A stretch of 64,000 bases of DNA. Origin: Rhizobium mesoamericanum STM3625. GTDB lineage: Bacteria; Pseudomonadota; Alphaproteobacteria; Rhizobiales; Rhizobiaceae. Shown here piece after piece: positions 8,302 to 15,751 of the stretch. Position 1 is the stretch's first letter. Each line of letters opens with the position of its first letter. The stretch lies in contig NZ_HF536773.1 of NCBI RefSeq assembly GCF_000312665.1, forward strand, positions 1,173,468 through 1,237,467, given 5' to 3'. A program made the position numbers and the translations under genes. Under the pieces are notes generated by a model. It worked only from the letters and a program-made list of their open reading frames with translations. It searched no databases and had not been told where the DNA came from.

Positions 8302-9468
8302 TTAAGAGGCGATCGCCAATGCCGCCTCGATGTCCTTCCACAAGACCTCGGTTCCTTCGAGGCCGACGTGGAGACGTACGGACCGCGCATGGATCCCGAA
8401 GGTATCCGCGGAATTCGGTTGCGCCTTCTGCTGAAGGACGACCTCGCCTGGTACGATCAGGCTTTCATGCCCACCCCAGCTCACTCCCAGTTTGAAGAGC
8501 TTGAGGTGATCGGCAAAGGCGCGGATATCGACACCCTCGCGGAATATGAACGAAAACAGGCCCGACGTGCCGTTGAGACCTGCCGGCAGGCGGTTGGCAA
8601 GGCCCGGATGACAGACCGTCTCCACCACGTCTAGTTCCTGCAGGCGTTTGGCGATCGTCATCGCGGCCGCCTCGTGTGCCCGCATGCGGATCGGCAGGGT
8701 GCGCAGACCACGGATCAAAAGCCAGGCGTCAAACGGTGAGAGCTTGCCGCCGAGATAGGGGTAGGCTTCCGCCTTGATACGGGCGATCATCTCCTTCGAG
8801 CCGGCGACGACACCGGCCACGACATCGCTGTGGCCGCCGAGATATTTCGAGGCCGAATGGATGACTATATCGACGCCGAGCGAGATCGGCTGCTGGAAAT
8901 ACGGGCTCGCCCAGCTGTTGTCGATCATCGTGACGATGCCATGCTTCTTGGCGAGTGCTGCGAGCGCACCGACGTCGTGTGCTTCCATAACCCAGCTCGT
9001 CGGGCTTTCCATGTAGAAAACCTTGGCGCCGGGCAGCGCCTTCGCGACGGCTTCCTCGTCGCGACCATCAACATAGGTGACGTCGATTTTCATGCGCTTC
9101 AGGATGGTGCCGAACAGGCGGAAGGCGTCGGGATAGACGTGTTTGACGGCAACGATCCGGTCGCCCGGTTCGACGAAGGACAGGACGGCCGAGGAGATCG
9201 CTGCCATGCCGCTTGCGAAACCGAGCGCATCTTCGGCCCCTTCGAGCTTTGCCAGCATCTCCTCGAACATGCGAACGGTCGGGTTGAGGCCGCGCGTATA
9301 GATCGGCCGCACCTTCTCGCCCCGATAGGAGGAGATCATGTCGTCATAGTCGGAGAAGGTAAAAAGCGAGGTCTGAAAGATCGGTGGCACGACGGCTTCG
9401 GCGAAGTTTCCTTCGTCATGTGCGGTGATGAGCGAGGCAAGATCGAACGCGTCTGCGCCGTTATTCAT
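8302..9468 (-). CDS. PLP-dependent Cys/Met metabolism enzyme (cystathionine gamma-lyase/synthase family)
   Basis: A 388-aa fold-type I PLP enzyme of the trans-sulfuration family. Visible landmarks are PPIFQTSLFTF near the N-terminus, YTRGLNPTVRMFEEMLAKLEGAEDALGFASGMAA in pieces, SPTSWVMEAHDVGALA, DNSWASPYFQQP, and the Schiff-base lysine in SASKYLGGHSD at about residue 208. Family members make or break C-S bonds (cystathionine gamma- or beta-lyase, methionine gamma-lyase, O-acetylhomoserine sulfhydrylase), and the exact reaction cannot be assigned. Its start overlaps the GntR gene by 4 bp, and a sugar importer lies downstream. This is unusual company for a methionine-pathway enzyme and suggests a catabolic role. 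Confidence 0.88.
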   Translation of the reverse strand: MNNGADAFDLASLITAHDEGNFAEAVVPPIFQTSLFTFSDYDDMISSYRGEKVRPIYTRGLNPTVRMFEEMLAKLEGAEDALGFASGMAAISSAVLSFVEPGDRIVAVKHVYPDAFRLFGTILKRMKIDVTYVDGRDEEAVAKALPGAKVFYMESPTSWVMEAHDVGALAALAKKHGIVTMIDNSWASPYFQQPISLGVDIVIHSASKYLGGHSDVVAGVVAGSKEMIARIKAEAYPYLGGKLSPFDAWLLIRGLRTLPIRMRAHEAAAMTIAKRLQELDVVETVCHPGLANRLPAGLNGTSGLFSFIFREGVDIRAFADHLKLFKLGVSWGGHESLIVPGEVVLQQKAQPNSADTFGIHARSVRLHVGLEGTEVLWKDIEAALAIAS

Positions 9469-10187
9469 TTCGACATTTCCTTGATATCTTCCTCGACAAC
9501 CTCGAGGATTTTGAGCGTCTCTTCGCGCGCGGCCTCGGGGTCCCGGGCGGCGATCGCGTTGAAGAGCGTGCGGTGGAAGGGAAATGAGCGGCGGGCGAAA
9601 TCCTCGCGCTCGAATGGGTGCTCCCAGAACTGCCAGAAGGTCTCGCGCATCTGCTCGAGCAGCTGGCGAAAGAGCGGGTTGTGGGTGGCATCATAGATCG
9701 CCAGATGGAAGGCTAGGTCTTCAGGGCCTGATGTGCCCTTGTCGATGTGGACGCGTTCCATCTCATTGAGGTTCTGTTCGATCAGGATGAGATCCTTGTC
9801 GGTCCGCTTTCGCGCGGCGACCATGCAGGCTTCGCATTCAATCCCGCGCCGTACTTCGAGCGTTTGCAGCAGCGCGTCGCGTAGATGGCCCGTATCAAGC
9901 GACAGCGGCATGTGAATCGTCGCCTTCGAAACCGGCTTCAGCAGGTAAGTGCCGCTGCCCTTGCGGGTTTCGATGACGCCGAGCGCCTGAAAGTGGCGGA
10001 TCGCCTCGCGGATCGTCGAGCGGCCCACCATAAGCGCTGACATCAGTTCACGCTCCGCCGGCAATCGATCGCCGGCCTTCAATTGCGCGCTCTGGACATA
10101 ATCGGCCAAGGCGTCGGTCACCTGACGCGCCCGATCGATTGTCGGAAGGGGCCGGATAACCGGCCTGTCGCTGCTTGATGCCTTCAT
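9465..10187 (-). CDS. GntR-family transcriptional regulator (FadR subfamily)
   Basis: A 240-aa regulator. Its N-terminal winged helix contains LKAGDRLPAERELMSALMVGRSTIREAIRHFQALGVIETRKGSGTYLL in sections, and the C-terminal FCD ligand-binding domain contains EVRRGIECEACMVAA and a DLAFHLAIYDATHNPLF metal/ligand region. It is the first gene of the minus-strand operon and overlaps the PLP enzyme gene by 4 bp, so it very likely controls that enzyme and the sugar importer. A FadR-type operator-like sequence sits about 40 bp upstream of its start, suggesting autoregulation. The effector is unknown. Confidence 0.92.
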   Translation of the reverse strand: MKASSSDRPVIRPLPTIDRARQVTDALADYVQSAQLKAGDRLPAERELMSALMVGRSTIREAIRHFQALGVIETRKGSGTYLLKPVSKATIHMPLSLDTGHLRDALLQTLEVRRGIECEACMVAARKRTDKDLILIEQNLNEMERVHIDKGTSGPEDLAFHLAIYDATHNPLFRQLLEQMRETFWQFWEHPFEREDFARRSFPFHRTLFNAIAARDPEAAREETLKILEVVEEDIKEMSK

Positions 10188-10224
10188 GGTTCCCCAAATT
10201 TTTTATGGCAGCAGACTCTTTAAA

Positions 10225-10236
10225 TTGGTCTGACAT
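10225..10236. promoter_or_regulatory. Candidate GntR/FadR-type operator
   Basis: TTGGTCTGACAT lies 38-49 bp upstream of the GntR start. FadR-subfamily regulators commonly bind TGGTnnnACCA-like palindromes, and this sequence matches with one departure in the second half. Its position in front of the GntR-PLP enzyme-importer operon fits autoregulation. The match is short, so the call is tentative. Confidence 0.4.
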
Positions 10237-10651
10237 CTTAGCATTTCGCAAAGATTGGGAGCCGTCAAGTGAGTTTCTCCCGTGTTGTTTATGATCCGGG
10301 TCGCCCACAATGTCCGCACGCACTTCCGAATGGGGCAGAATGCACCTACTTCGGTAGCCCGGATTACGCAGCGCCTTTTTATGGAAGTGGCTAAGCGTTT
10401 AAAATAACTCATAAGTCGCTGCTGGGGCGCCATTGAGTCATGCCCGCCGATCGAGTAGCGGCACTGACGCCGCGATGCCATGTCGGACGTCCACTTTTTC
10501 TAAAGGCTCGAGGCGGATGGGACAGGAGTCCCGTCCGGATGACGAAGAACTTTACGTCGCGATGGACGGGGTTCGCGACAAAAAGCAACTGATCTTTGAA
10601 ACCGCCTTTCCAACCCCGCCCGCCTGTTTTGGTTGCCCATGATGGCGGCTA
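10237..10651. other. Intergenic stretch without a recognisable gene
   Basis: Between the GntR operator and the frameshifted gene there is no open frame with convincing codon use. A short plus-strand frame around 10515-10620 reads somewhat protein-like (EELYVAMDGVRDKKQLIFETAF) but has no ribosome site or recognisable family. It could be the eroded 5' part of the damaged gene that follows. Confidence 0.4.
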
Positions 10652-11028
10652 TTGGAATCGGTGGAAAATCGCTCGCTCGCAACGCCTGGAGTTGCAAGCG
10701 CCTTTGCGGATCTTCCTGCCACTTCACGAGATGCCTTCGCGGAAGCGGTCGAGACAATCTCTCGATTCCTCGTGCCATTCGACTTCTGGTCGATGATCGA
10801 TTACGGCCTTTACGACAACGAAGGAGAAGAGCGTAAGCTCGCCGCGATCATCAACGATGAGGAAAAGGCGGGAGCATTTCTGCGATTACTCGACTTGACA
10901 GTTGGAGCTGCGGAGGGGTCGTCGTCCCGCACGATCTAACGGATGCGCTAGACCAGATAAAATCTGTCGCAGCTCCGCTGGCAGATGCGCCAGCTTTCCG
11001 TCGCCTTGCGACTGCAGCTCGCCGATAG
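10652..11028 (+). pseudogene. Frameshifted gene of unknown family
   Basis: One frame starting near the TTG at 10652 reads SRDAFAEAVETISRFLVPF, then DFWSMIDYGLYDNEGEERK and EEKAGAFLRLLDLTVGAAEG. It then falls into nonsense and a stop at about 10939. From about 10918 the neighbouring frame continues with protein-like sequence, VVVPHDLTDALDQIKSVA then PLADAPAFRRLATAARR, to a TAG at 11026. Loss of one G from the G-run at about 10915-10918 would join both parts into one protein of about 125 residues. I do not recognise the family. A TGA just upstream suggests the 5' end may also be damaged. It is either a true pseudogene or carries a sequencing error at the G-run. Confidence 0.5.
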
Positions 11029-11395
11029 GAACTTATCGCTTATGCTTGACTTCACCCAATTACGTTCGGTTTGGTAGGCCACCGATGCGATCAGCCGTGT
11101 TGGTTCGGTGTTTTTGGGTCGCTGACTAAATCAGCAGGATATAGCAGAAGGTCATGAACATCATAAACAGGCACCAGTGAGAAACCCAGGGAAATATCCG
11201 TTTGGTCTCCTGATAGCAAAGACATCAAATATCGGCCTAAGTGTTTGAACTAAAACAGCAATTACGACAAAATCAACAGAGTCATGATCAAGTTCGTCCT
11301 ACGGGCCGTCATCCTCATGACGAATAGAGGGCGGGGTCCGGCAGATTGAAAAATGTGCTACTGGGTGGCAAACTAGGCTCAATGGAGATAAACCG
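11029..11395. other. Intergenic region upstream of the toxin-antitoxin operon
   Basis: No convincing gene. The stretch 11150-11300 is AT-richer than the surroundings. The end of the region must hold the antitoxin promoter, and a GGAG ribosome site lies about 8 bases before the antitoxin ATG. No clear palindromic operator could be fixed by eye. Confidence 0.4.
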
Positions 11396-11671
11396 ATGAG
11401 TGTCAAATCGTCGATCTCGCTGACCGACCAGCAGGACGCGTTTGCACGTTCGCTGGTGGAGAGCGGCCGGTATTCCAGCATGAGTTCCGTTCTTCAGCAG
11501 GGCTTGGAACTCCTCCGCCAAAAGACGGAAACTGAGGCCGTCGAAACGGCAGCGCCTCGCGAATTGGTCCAGCGGCGTTTGAAAGGCCCGATGATTTCCA
11601 CGACGGAAATGGAAAGCCGCGTCGAGGCAATGATCGAGCGGAAGCGGCGGGCTGTTCGTGTGGACTCTTGA
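11396..11671 (+). CDS. parD: ParD-like antitoxin (CopG/Arc ribbon-helix-helix)
   Basis: A 91-aa antitoxin. The N-terminal part, SVKSSISLTDQQDAFARSLV then ESGRYSSMSSVLQQGLELL, is the ParD ribbon-helix-helix DNA-binding module. The C-terminal half is charged and probably wraps the toxin. A GGAG ribosome site lies about 8 bases before the ATG. The gene overlaps the toxin gene by 14 bp, the usual arrangement for coupled type II modules in which the antitoxin also represses the operon. Such modules stabilise accessory DNA, which fits the eroded region around it. Confidence 0.87.
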   Translation: MSVKSSISLTDQQDAFARSLVESGRYSSMSSVLQQGLELLRQKTETEAVETAAPRELVQRRLKGPMISTTEMESRVEAMIERKRRAVRVDS

Positions 11672-11996
11672 ATATTCCGAGGATGCCGATCGCGATTTAG
11701 AGTTGATTTTCGATCATCTCTTCGACTCCCATGTCGAACTCGGAGACTCGCCTGACGAGGCTTTGGAGCGTACCGCTGAACGAACCCGCAAGTTGCGTGT
11801 CGAAATCGATCGTCTCGTCGATACGCCTTATACATTGCGGGCCGACATTTACCCTGGAATCCGGTTTCTTCGGCGGGACAAGGCGGCTATCTGGTTCTTG
11901 CCGGTAGAAAGTAGTCGGACGATCATTATTGCTGCAATTTTCTACGGCGCGCAGGACCATATCAGACATATGCTCGCACGTATGCTGGCTGGATAA
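11658..11996 (+). CDS. parE: ParE-like toxin (RelE/ParE superfamily)
   Basis: A 112-aa toxin starting at a GTG inside the end of the antitoxin gene. Its sequence has the ParE pattern: WTLEYSEDADRDLELIFDHL at the start, a central helix RTRKLRVEIDRL, then YPGIRFLRRDKAAIWFLPV and a final strand FYGAQDHIRHMLARML. ParE toxins poison DNA gyrase, whereas RelE relatives cleave mRNA. The exact target cannot be fixed by reading, but the ParD partner favours ParE. Length and features are complete, so the module appears intact. Confidence 0.85.
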   Translation: MWTLEYSEDADRDLELIFDHLFDSHVELGDSPDEALERTAERTRKLRVEIDRLVDTPYTLRADIYPGIRFLRRDKAAIWFLPVESSRTIIIAAIFYGAQDHIRHMLARMLAG

Positions 11997-12015
11997 GGTC
12001 CCTATATGCGCCTAG

Positions 12016-12035
12016 GCCACCCTGAGTCCGGTGGC
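12016..12035 (+). terminator. Possible hairpin after parE
   Basis: GCCACC and GGTGGC form a 6-bp stem with an 8-base loop, about 20 bases past the parE stop. No T-tract follows, so this is at best a weak or Rho-assisted terminator. Confidence 0.3.
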
Positions 12036-12312
12036 AGTTGCTACCTAATTGCGGAATTATCCCTCATTGCCTTTGCCGAGGGTCGGTTCGGGCGGTGGTT
12101 ACCGCCTCGCACTCCACAACTCGAGTCTTGGTGAGGACATAAAGAAGCATTTGGCGGAATCGACGTTGCGAGGCTAAGGAATGCGATCGCGATTGCGGAG
12201 CTTCCCCCCGATTTCGGCTTTGCTAGTCCACATAAGGGACGAACGTATCGTCTGTCGTCTGGACCTAGTTCGCAGAGCCTTGTTCCGACCGGCGCGGTAT
12301 CCGCCGCTGGTT
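12036..12312. other. Intergenic stretch between convergent genes
   Basis: No credible reading frame, repeat or promoter was seen between the toxin gene and the minus-strand small protein gene. Codon patterns in all frames look random. Confidence 0.4.
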
Positions 12313-12516
12313 TCATTGTAAGGTGATCGCTCGCTCTGGCACCTCGAACTCCTCTACTGCGAGGCCGTTGAGTGCGACGACTACCTCGTCGAGGGACCAG
12401 CCAGCGCTGAGAGCATGATCGATCATCAGGTGAAATTCTGTTCCGAGGTATTCCTTACAGTCGGCGAGACGATCGGACGACATAACGATCTGATGCGAAT
12501 TTTGGGTCTTCAACAT
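12313..12516 (-). CDS. Small conserved-looking hypothetical protein
   Basis: A 67-aa protein starting at MLKTQNSHQIVMSSDRLADC. The ATG at 12516 was preferred to one 51 bp upstream because an AGAAGGA ribosome site lies about 9 bases before it. The remainder, EFHLMIDHALSAGWSLDEVV and ALNGLAVEEFEVPE, looks like a compact helical protein. I do not recognise the family. It lies 101 bp downstream of another small minus-strand gene, so the two may be co-transcribed. Confidence 0.6.
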   Translation of the reverse strand: MLKTQNSHQIVMSSDRLADCKEYLGTEFHLMIDHALSAGWSLDEVVVALNGLAVEEFEVPERAITLQ

Positions 12517-12617
12517 GGCCTTATCCTTCTCTGCGAAGATAACAGGCATGTTAGGCCATGGTTCCATAGGAGTAGCGCCAACGTTGGGTGCCGCCTCTTT
12601 AACAGGAGCCGCTGCTT

Positions 12618-12830
12618 TCAGCTGTCAGGATGTAATGCATTGGCAAGAGCAATCGACAGGCTCTCACGCGTCCTGAAGCCGGCTTCCATCAGGTCAAGCG
12701 CCGTCGCCGTCACCGCGCGCGCGCACTCGCTGTCCGGGTCTATTTGATTTGTTTGGCACCAGGCTCCAATGACGGACGTGAGGACTTCAACTTCCACGTC
12801 TTCCAGTGTGATAAATGTAGGTAATTGCAT
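12618..12830 (-). CDS. Small hypothetical protein
   Basis: A 70-aa acidic protein beginning MQLPTFITLEDVEVEVLTSV. The ATG at 12830 has an excellent GGGAGGA ribosome site 8 bases upstream, which decides this start over an in-frame ATG 24 bases earlier. The middle (CQTNQIDPDSECARAVTATA) and end (GFRTRESLSIALANALHPDS) suggest a helical cytoplasmic protein. No family is recognised. It is followed by a second small gene on the same strand and preceded by the candidate sRNA locus. Confidence 0.6.
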   Translation of the reverse strand: MQLPTFITLEDVEVEVLTSVIGAWCQTNQIDPDSECARAVTATALDLMEAGFRTRESLSIALANALHPDS

Positions 12831-12937
12831 GGTGCGTTCCTCCCGTAATGGCAAGAGCGCTTAGGAGTCTCTCAATCGGACCGTGCCGTGTGTGGGTCCA
12901 ACATCCCATTATACGTCTTATTCGTACGACGTCGCTG

Positions 12938-12978
12938 AAAAAGAAAAAGGCCGGAAACGAAGGGCGTGTCCCGGCCTT
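12938..12978 (-). terminator. Rho-independent terminator
   Basis: On the minus strand AAGGCCGG pairs with CCGGCCTT across a 16-base loop and is followed directly by TTTCTTTTT. On the plus strand no T-run follows, so it acts on minus-strand transcription. No protein gene lies immediately upstream on that strand. Confidence 0.75.
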
Positions 12979-13037
12979 CCTCGATGCATCTCGACAACAA
13001 CTGCCAGTACCTCCGTGGTCAGTGTTGCAAATGCCGT
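12938..13037 (-). ncRNA. Candidate small RNA with own promoter and terminator
   Basis: On the minus strand a -35-like TTGAAT (13066-13071) and a -10-like TAGATT (13044-13049) are spaced 16 bp apart. About 100 bases downstream lies a textbook Rho-independent terminator ending at 12938. No credible open frame fills the interval. The predicted transcript contains a GGAGGT stretch near its middle. Size, promoter and terminator match a trans-acting sRNA. The promoter call is by eye and the family is not recognised. Confidence 0.45.
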
Positions 13038-13167
13038 AATTCAAATCTAACGCGAACCGGACTGGATTCAAGTTCAGCTTTTGGAGGAGTTTCCCGAACG
13101 CAGCAGCGACGTAAGGGGAACAACCTGTGACGGCAGGGGTTGAGGGAGCGGATCGTACGGGGGAGGG
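13038..13167. promoter_or_regulatory. Divergent intergenic region with candidate sRNA promoter
   Basis: This stretch holds the -35/-10-like pair for the minus-strand sRNA candidate (13044-13071) and the leader of the plus-strand DUF982 gene. A hairpin GGGGAG/CTCCCC with an 8-base loop lies at the boundary with the DUF982 start (about 13160-13180). Confidence 0.35.
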
Positions 13168-13491
13168 ATGTGTCTCCCCTCAGGTCTTACGTTGATTAAC
13201 TGTGTGATCCACAACGTCCCATTTCTCGAATGCGGAAGCGGAAATCTTGTGCCGGCACCTGGATGGGTCATTATAGTCGTTGAGCGCAACCGAACGTTGC
13301 ACACTATTGCATCGGCAGCCGAAGCCCTTGATATGCTGTTCACGAATTGGCCGGTCGTGAGCGGCACCGCCTTCGTCTTGGCACTGGAAGCCTGTGCAGG
13401 CACGGTCAGCGGCGCTGTGACCCAGGAAGAGGCCCAGTCCGCATTCCTTGCGGCAGCCGTTGAAGCAAAGGTCGCATTCAGGATCGCCTGA
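13168..13491 (+). CDS. DUF982 family protein
   Basis: A 107-aa protein. The C-terminal 75 residues follow the DUF982 pattern common in rhizobia: VIIVVERNRTLHTIASAAEA, then LDMLFTNWPVVSGTAFVLAL and EACAGTVSGAVTQEEAQSAF, ending in AAAVEAKVAFRI. DUF982 proteins are small, of unknown function, usually multicopy and plasmid-enriched. The N-terminal 30 residues are less typical and the true start may be further downstream. No operon partner is evident. Confidence 0.72.
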   Translation: MCLPSGLTLINCVIHNVPFLECGSGNLVPAPGWVIIVVERNRTLHTIASAAEALDMLFTNWPVVSGTAFVLALEACAGTVSGAVTQEEAQSAFLAAAVEAKVAFRIA

Positions 13492-13796
13492 GGTTGGACG
13501 CATGACGGAAGCTTCGGTAAACTTCCTATAAAGGCCTGCGCGACGTGCACGACCGCGTCAAGACCCAGTCAATCACCTATCCCCGACCCACTGTCACATC
13601 GGGAAATTGTCTTTTCAAGGATTCCCTCATTTAATCCCCTGATGCAAAGTCACCGCCTTCCAAGCCACTCTTGGCAGACGAAAAGCCGCTTAGCAGTAGA
13701 CCGCGAAAGCCGCGCGATCCGTTGCAACCACGACTTCCTCTAGATCCTATGCCCGCTCGAATCTAGCCTTGCCTGGCACTTTTAAAGCCGAGGCCA
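13492..13796. other. Intergenic stretch, probably decayed
   Basis: No intact frame. It lies directly upstream of the LigD remnant and could hold unrecognisable parts of the same dead gene. A short frame near 13540 reads LRDVHDRVKTQ but then degenerates. Confidence 0.35.
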
Positions 13797-14126
13797 CCGA
13801 TTGGTCACGATTGGACGTACGAGATCAAATGGGACGGATATCGGATCGCAGTGCATCTCAACAACGGCAATGTCCGCATTCTCACGCGCGGTGGCCACGA
13901 TTGGGCGCATCGTTTCCCCGCGATCTAGGCGGACGCTAAACGCCTTGGAGTCGGTTCCGCCATCCTTGATGGCGAGGCCGTCGTGCTCGACGAGCAGGGC
14001 CGTCCGAACTTCGGCCAGCTTCAGCAATAGCTCGGAGGAAGGGGTGGAAAGCTCAACTCCGGCGCTTCCATAATGTTCGCTTTCGACCTTCTGTATTTCG
14101 ACGGTCATGACATTCGCAGCCTAATA
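13797..14126 (+). pseudogene. Remnant of ATP-dependent DNA ligase (LigD-type)
   Basis: A single plus-strand frame carries ligase landmarks in the right order. HDWTYEIKWDGYRIAVHL contains the nucleotidyl-lysine motif (KWDGYR). VRILTRGGHDWAHRFPAI is followed by the conserved AILDGEAVVLDEQGRPNF, then MFAFDLLYFDGHDIRSL. The frame is broken by in-frame TAG codons at 13926-13928 and 14028-14030, and no start or downstream ligase domain remains. LigD enzymes act in bacterial non-homologous end joining and are multicopy on rhizobial plasmids. This copy covers roughly the first third of the adenylation domain and is dead. Confidence 0.85.
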
Positions 14127-14255
14127 TCCTGCATCATATCGTTTTCCCGCATTTCCTCCTGAGGACACCCAGCCGCTCATTTTTTTGATCTTGTGGGCAA
14201 CCGAGAATCTGTTTTACATGGGCGCTTCGCTGCTTGGCTTTCGGGGGAATTGCCG

Positions 14256-14930
14256 ATGGGGTGGACGCGCAGGGATATTTTGTTGGGTGGTTTGGCTTCA
14301 GTGGGCACCGCAGCGGTCCACAAACCGACCTTCGCCGCGACATCTTCCTATTTTTCGGGCACCAGCGTCGACAACGGCGTGACGTTTAGAAGCACGAACT
14401 TTGCCAAGATCGACAGAAAATGGCTCCGCCAGGTGGTCAAATATTTCAGCAGCGAGCCGATCGGCACCGTCGTTGTCGATACCACGCATCATTTTCTTTA
14501 CCTAATCATGGAGAACAAGACAGCTATCCGATATGGCGTCGGCGTTGGTCGTGAGGGCTTCAAATGGTATGGCCGCGCCACCATCGAGCAGAAAGCGCTT
14601 TGGCCGCGCTGGACGCCGCCACCGGAGATGCGTCAGCGCCACCCCGAATTGCCGGAGTCGGTCGATGGAGGGTCGCCGAAAAACCCACTTGGCCCGCGCG
14701 CCATGTATTTGCTTCGCGACGGCGTCGATACCGGCTATCGCTTCCACGGTACTCTGGAGCCCGGCAGCATCGGTAAGGACGCCTCCAGCGGCTGCATTCG
14801 CATGTTCAACGAAGACGCCATCGATCTTTACCAGCGCTGCCCCATCGGCACCGCAGTACAGGTACTGCCGCATATTGCCGACCAGGCTGAAAATGCCGCC
14901 AAGATCAGCCAACCGAATCCGGTCGAATGA
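14256..14930 (+). CDS. L,D-transpeptidase (YkuD/ErfK family)
   Basis: A 224-aa exported enzyme that forms 3-3 peptidoglycan cross-links or attaches proteins to peptidoglycan. The ATG at 14256 has a GGGGGAA ribosome site. It begins MGWTRRDILLGGLASVG, a Tat-like twin-arginine signal; an upstream in-frame ATG at 14193 would bury this signal. The YkuD domain includes VVVDTTHHFLYLIMENKTAI and ends in the catalytic block FHGTLEPGSIGKDASSGCIRM in pieces, with His in HGT and Cys at about residue 180. The stop overlaps the OmpA lipoprotein gene by 4 bp, so the two envelope proteins are co-translated. Confidence 0.92.
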   Translation: MGWTRRDILLGGLASVGTAAVHKPTFAATSSYFSGTSVDNGVTFRSTNFAKIDRKWLRQVVKYFSSEPIGTVVVDTTHHFLYLIMENKTAIRYGVGVGREGFKWYGRATIEQKALWPRWTPPPEMRQRHPELPESVDGGSPKNPLGPRAMYLLRDGVDTGYRFHGTLEPGSIGKDASSGCIRMFNEDAIDLYQRCPIGTAVQVLPHIADQAENAAKISQPNPVE

Positions 14931-15481
14931 GGAATATCACGCCGATGTCTGCATTAACCGGATGTTCAAGGCTGCTTGTCGCTGCGACCATGCTTCTGAC
15001 GCTAGCCGCCTGCAGCACCACCGAAATCGCCGAGGTGGAAGAACCCACCGCAGCCCCGATAACCGGACAAACCAACGATCCGGCGCCCGGTTTTGAGAAT
15101 GTTGCGGCCGGCAGCGAAGAGGACTTCATTCTGAACGTCGGTCGGCGGACCTACTTCACGCAAGATTCGGCGACGCTCGATTCCGTTGCCAAGGCAACGC
15201 TGGACAAGCAGGCCATCTGGCTCAACAGCAACCCGCAGTGGATGGTCAAGCTGCAGGGCTTTGCCGACGACACCGGCTCGGCTTCAGCAATGGCGACGCT
15301 GTCTCAGCGACGCGCCGATGCGGTGATGGCATATCTCGTCTCGAAGGGCGTAGATGCAAGCCGAGTTTGGGCCAAGGGTTACGGAAATGACCGCGAGGTC
15401 CGTGACTGCACGAGCCGCTCCTGCAAGGTGCAGAACCGGCGTGTCGTCTCCAATTTGCGTACTCAGCGTGACTCGGTCTGA
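14927..15481 (+). CDS. OmpA-family (Pal-like) lipoprotein
   Basis: A 184-aa envelope lipoprotein. The hydrophobic N-terminus ends in a lipobox LTLAAC with Cys29. An Ala/Pro-rich linker follows, then an OmpA domain (about residues 75-180) with WMVKLQGFADDTGSASAMAT and LSQRRADAVMAYLVSKGVDA, then VWAKGYGNDREV and the Arg of QNRRVV, which binds diaminopimelate in peptidoglycan. Its ATG overlaps the stop of the L,D-transpeptidase gene (ATGA). The pair suggests a small peptidoglycan-tethering module. It resembles Pal but is not next to tol genes, so it is probably a paralogue. Confidence 0.9.
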   Translation: MRNITPMSALTGCSRLLVAATMLLTLAACSTTEIAEVEEPTAAPITGQTNDPAPGFENVAAGSEEDFILNVGRRTYFTQDSATLDSVAKATLDKQAIWLNSNPQWMVKLQGFADDTGSASAMATLSQRRADAVMAYLVSKGVDASRVWAKGYGNDREVRDCTSRSCKVQNRRVVSNLRTQRDSV

Positions 15482-15751
15482 ATTCCTCGTGCCGTGTGAG
15501 GGCACGGAGATCCCTGAGTTGGGTAGACCCCTGCTTCTGTCGTTTCGAAGCGGGCGAACCGTTCCGCCATGGAGAAAATCGAGGAGACTACAGTCTGGGT
15601 TCTGCTGAAGCTCGTCTTTCCGACCCGCAAGGGGTACGCCTCCTTGGCGTGACATTCTCCTCGATGGAGCACCAGACCGACATAGCATTGACCTACTACC
15701 GCTGAAGTTGGCAATTTCAGCAACGAGTAGTTCGCTCGCCTGCTTCCATCG
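15482..15751. other. Intergenic region after the OmpA gene
   Basis: No supported gene. A 27-codon plus-strand frame at about 15570-15653 (MEKIEETTVWVLLKLVF) is open but lacks a ribosome site or recognisable family. Confidence 0.35.

Noticed and set aside
8830..9696. Plus-strand 288-codon frame opposite the PLP enzyme and GntR genes
   Set aside because: Antisense shadow; both genes on the minus strand have catalytic or HTH motifs in place.
13782..14108. Minus-strand 108-codon frame
   Set aside because: It is antisense to the LigD remnant, whose plus-strand motifs explain the sequence.
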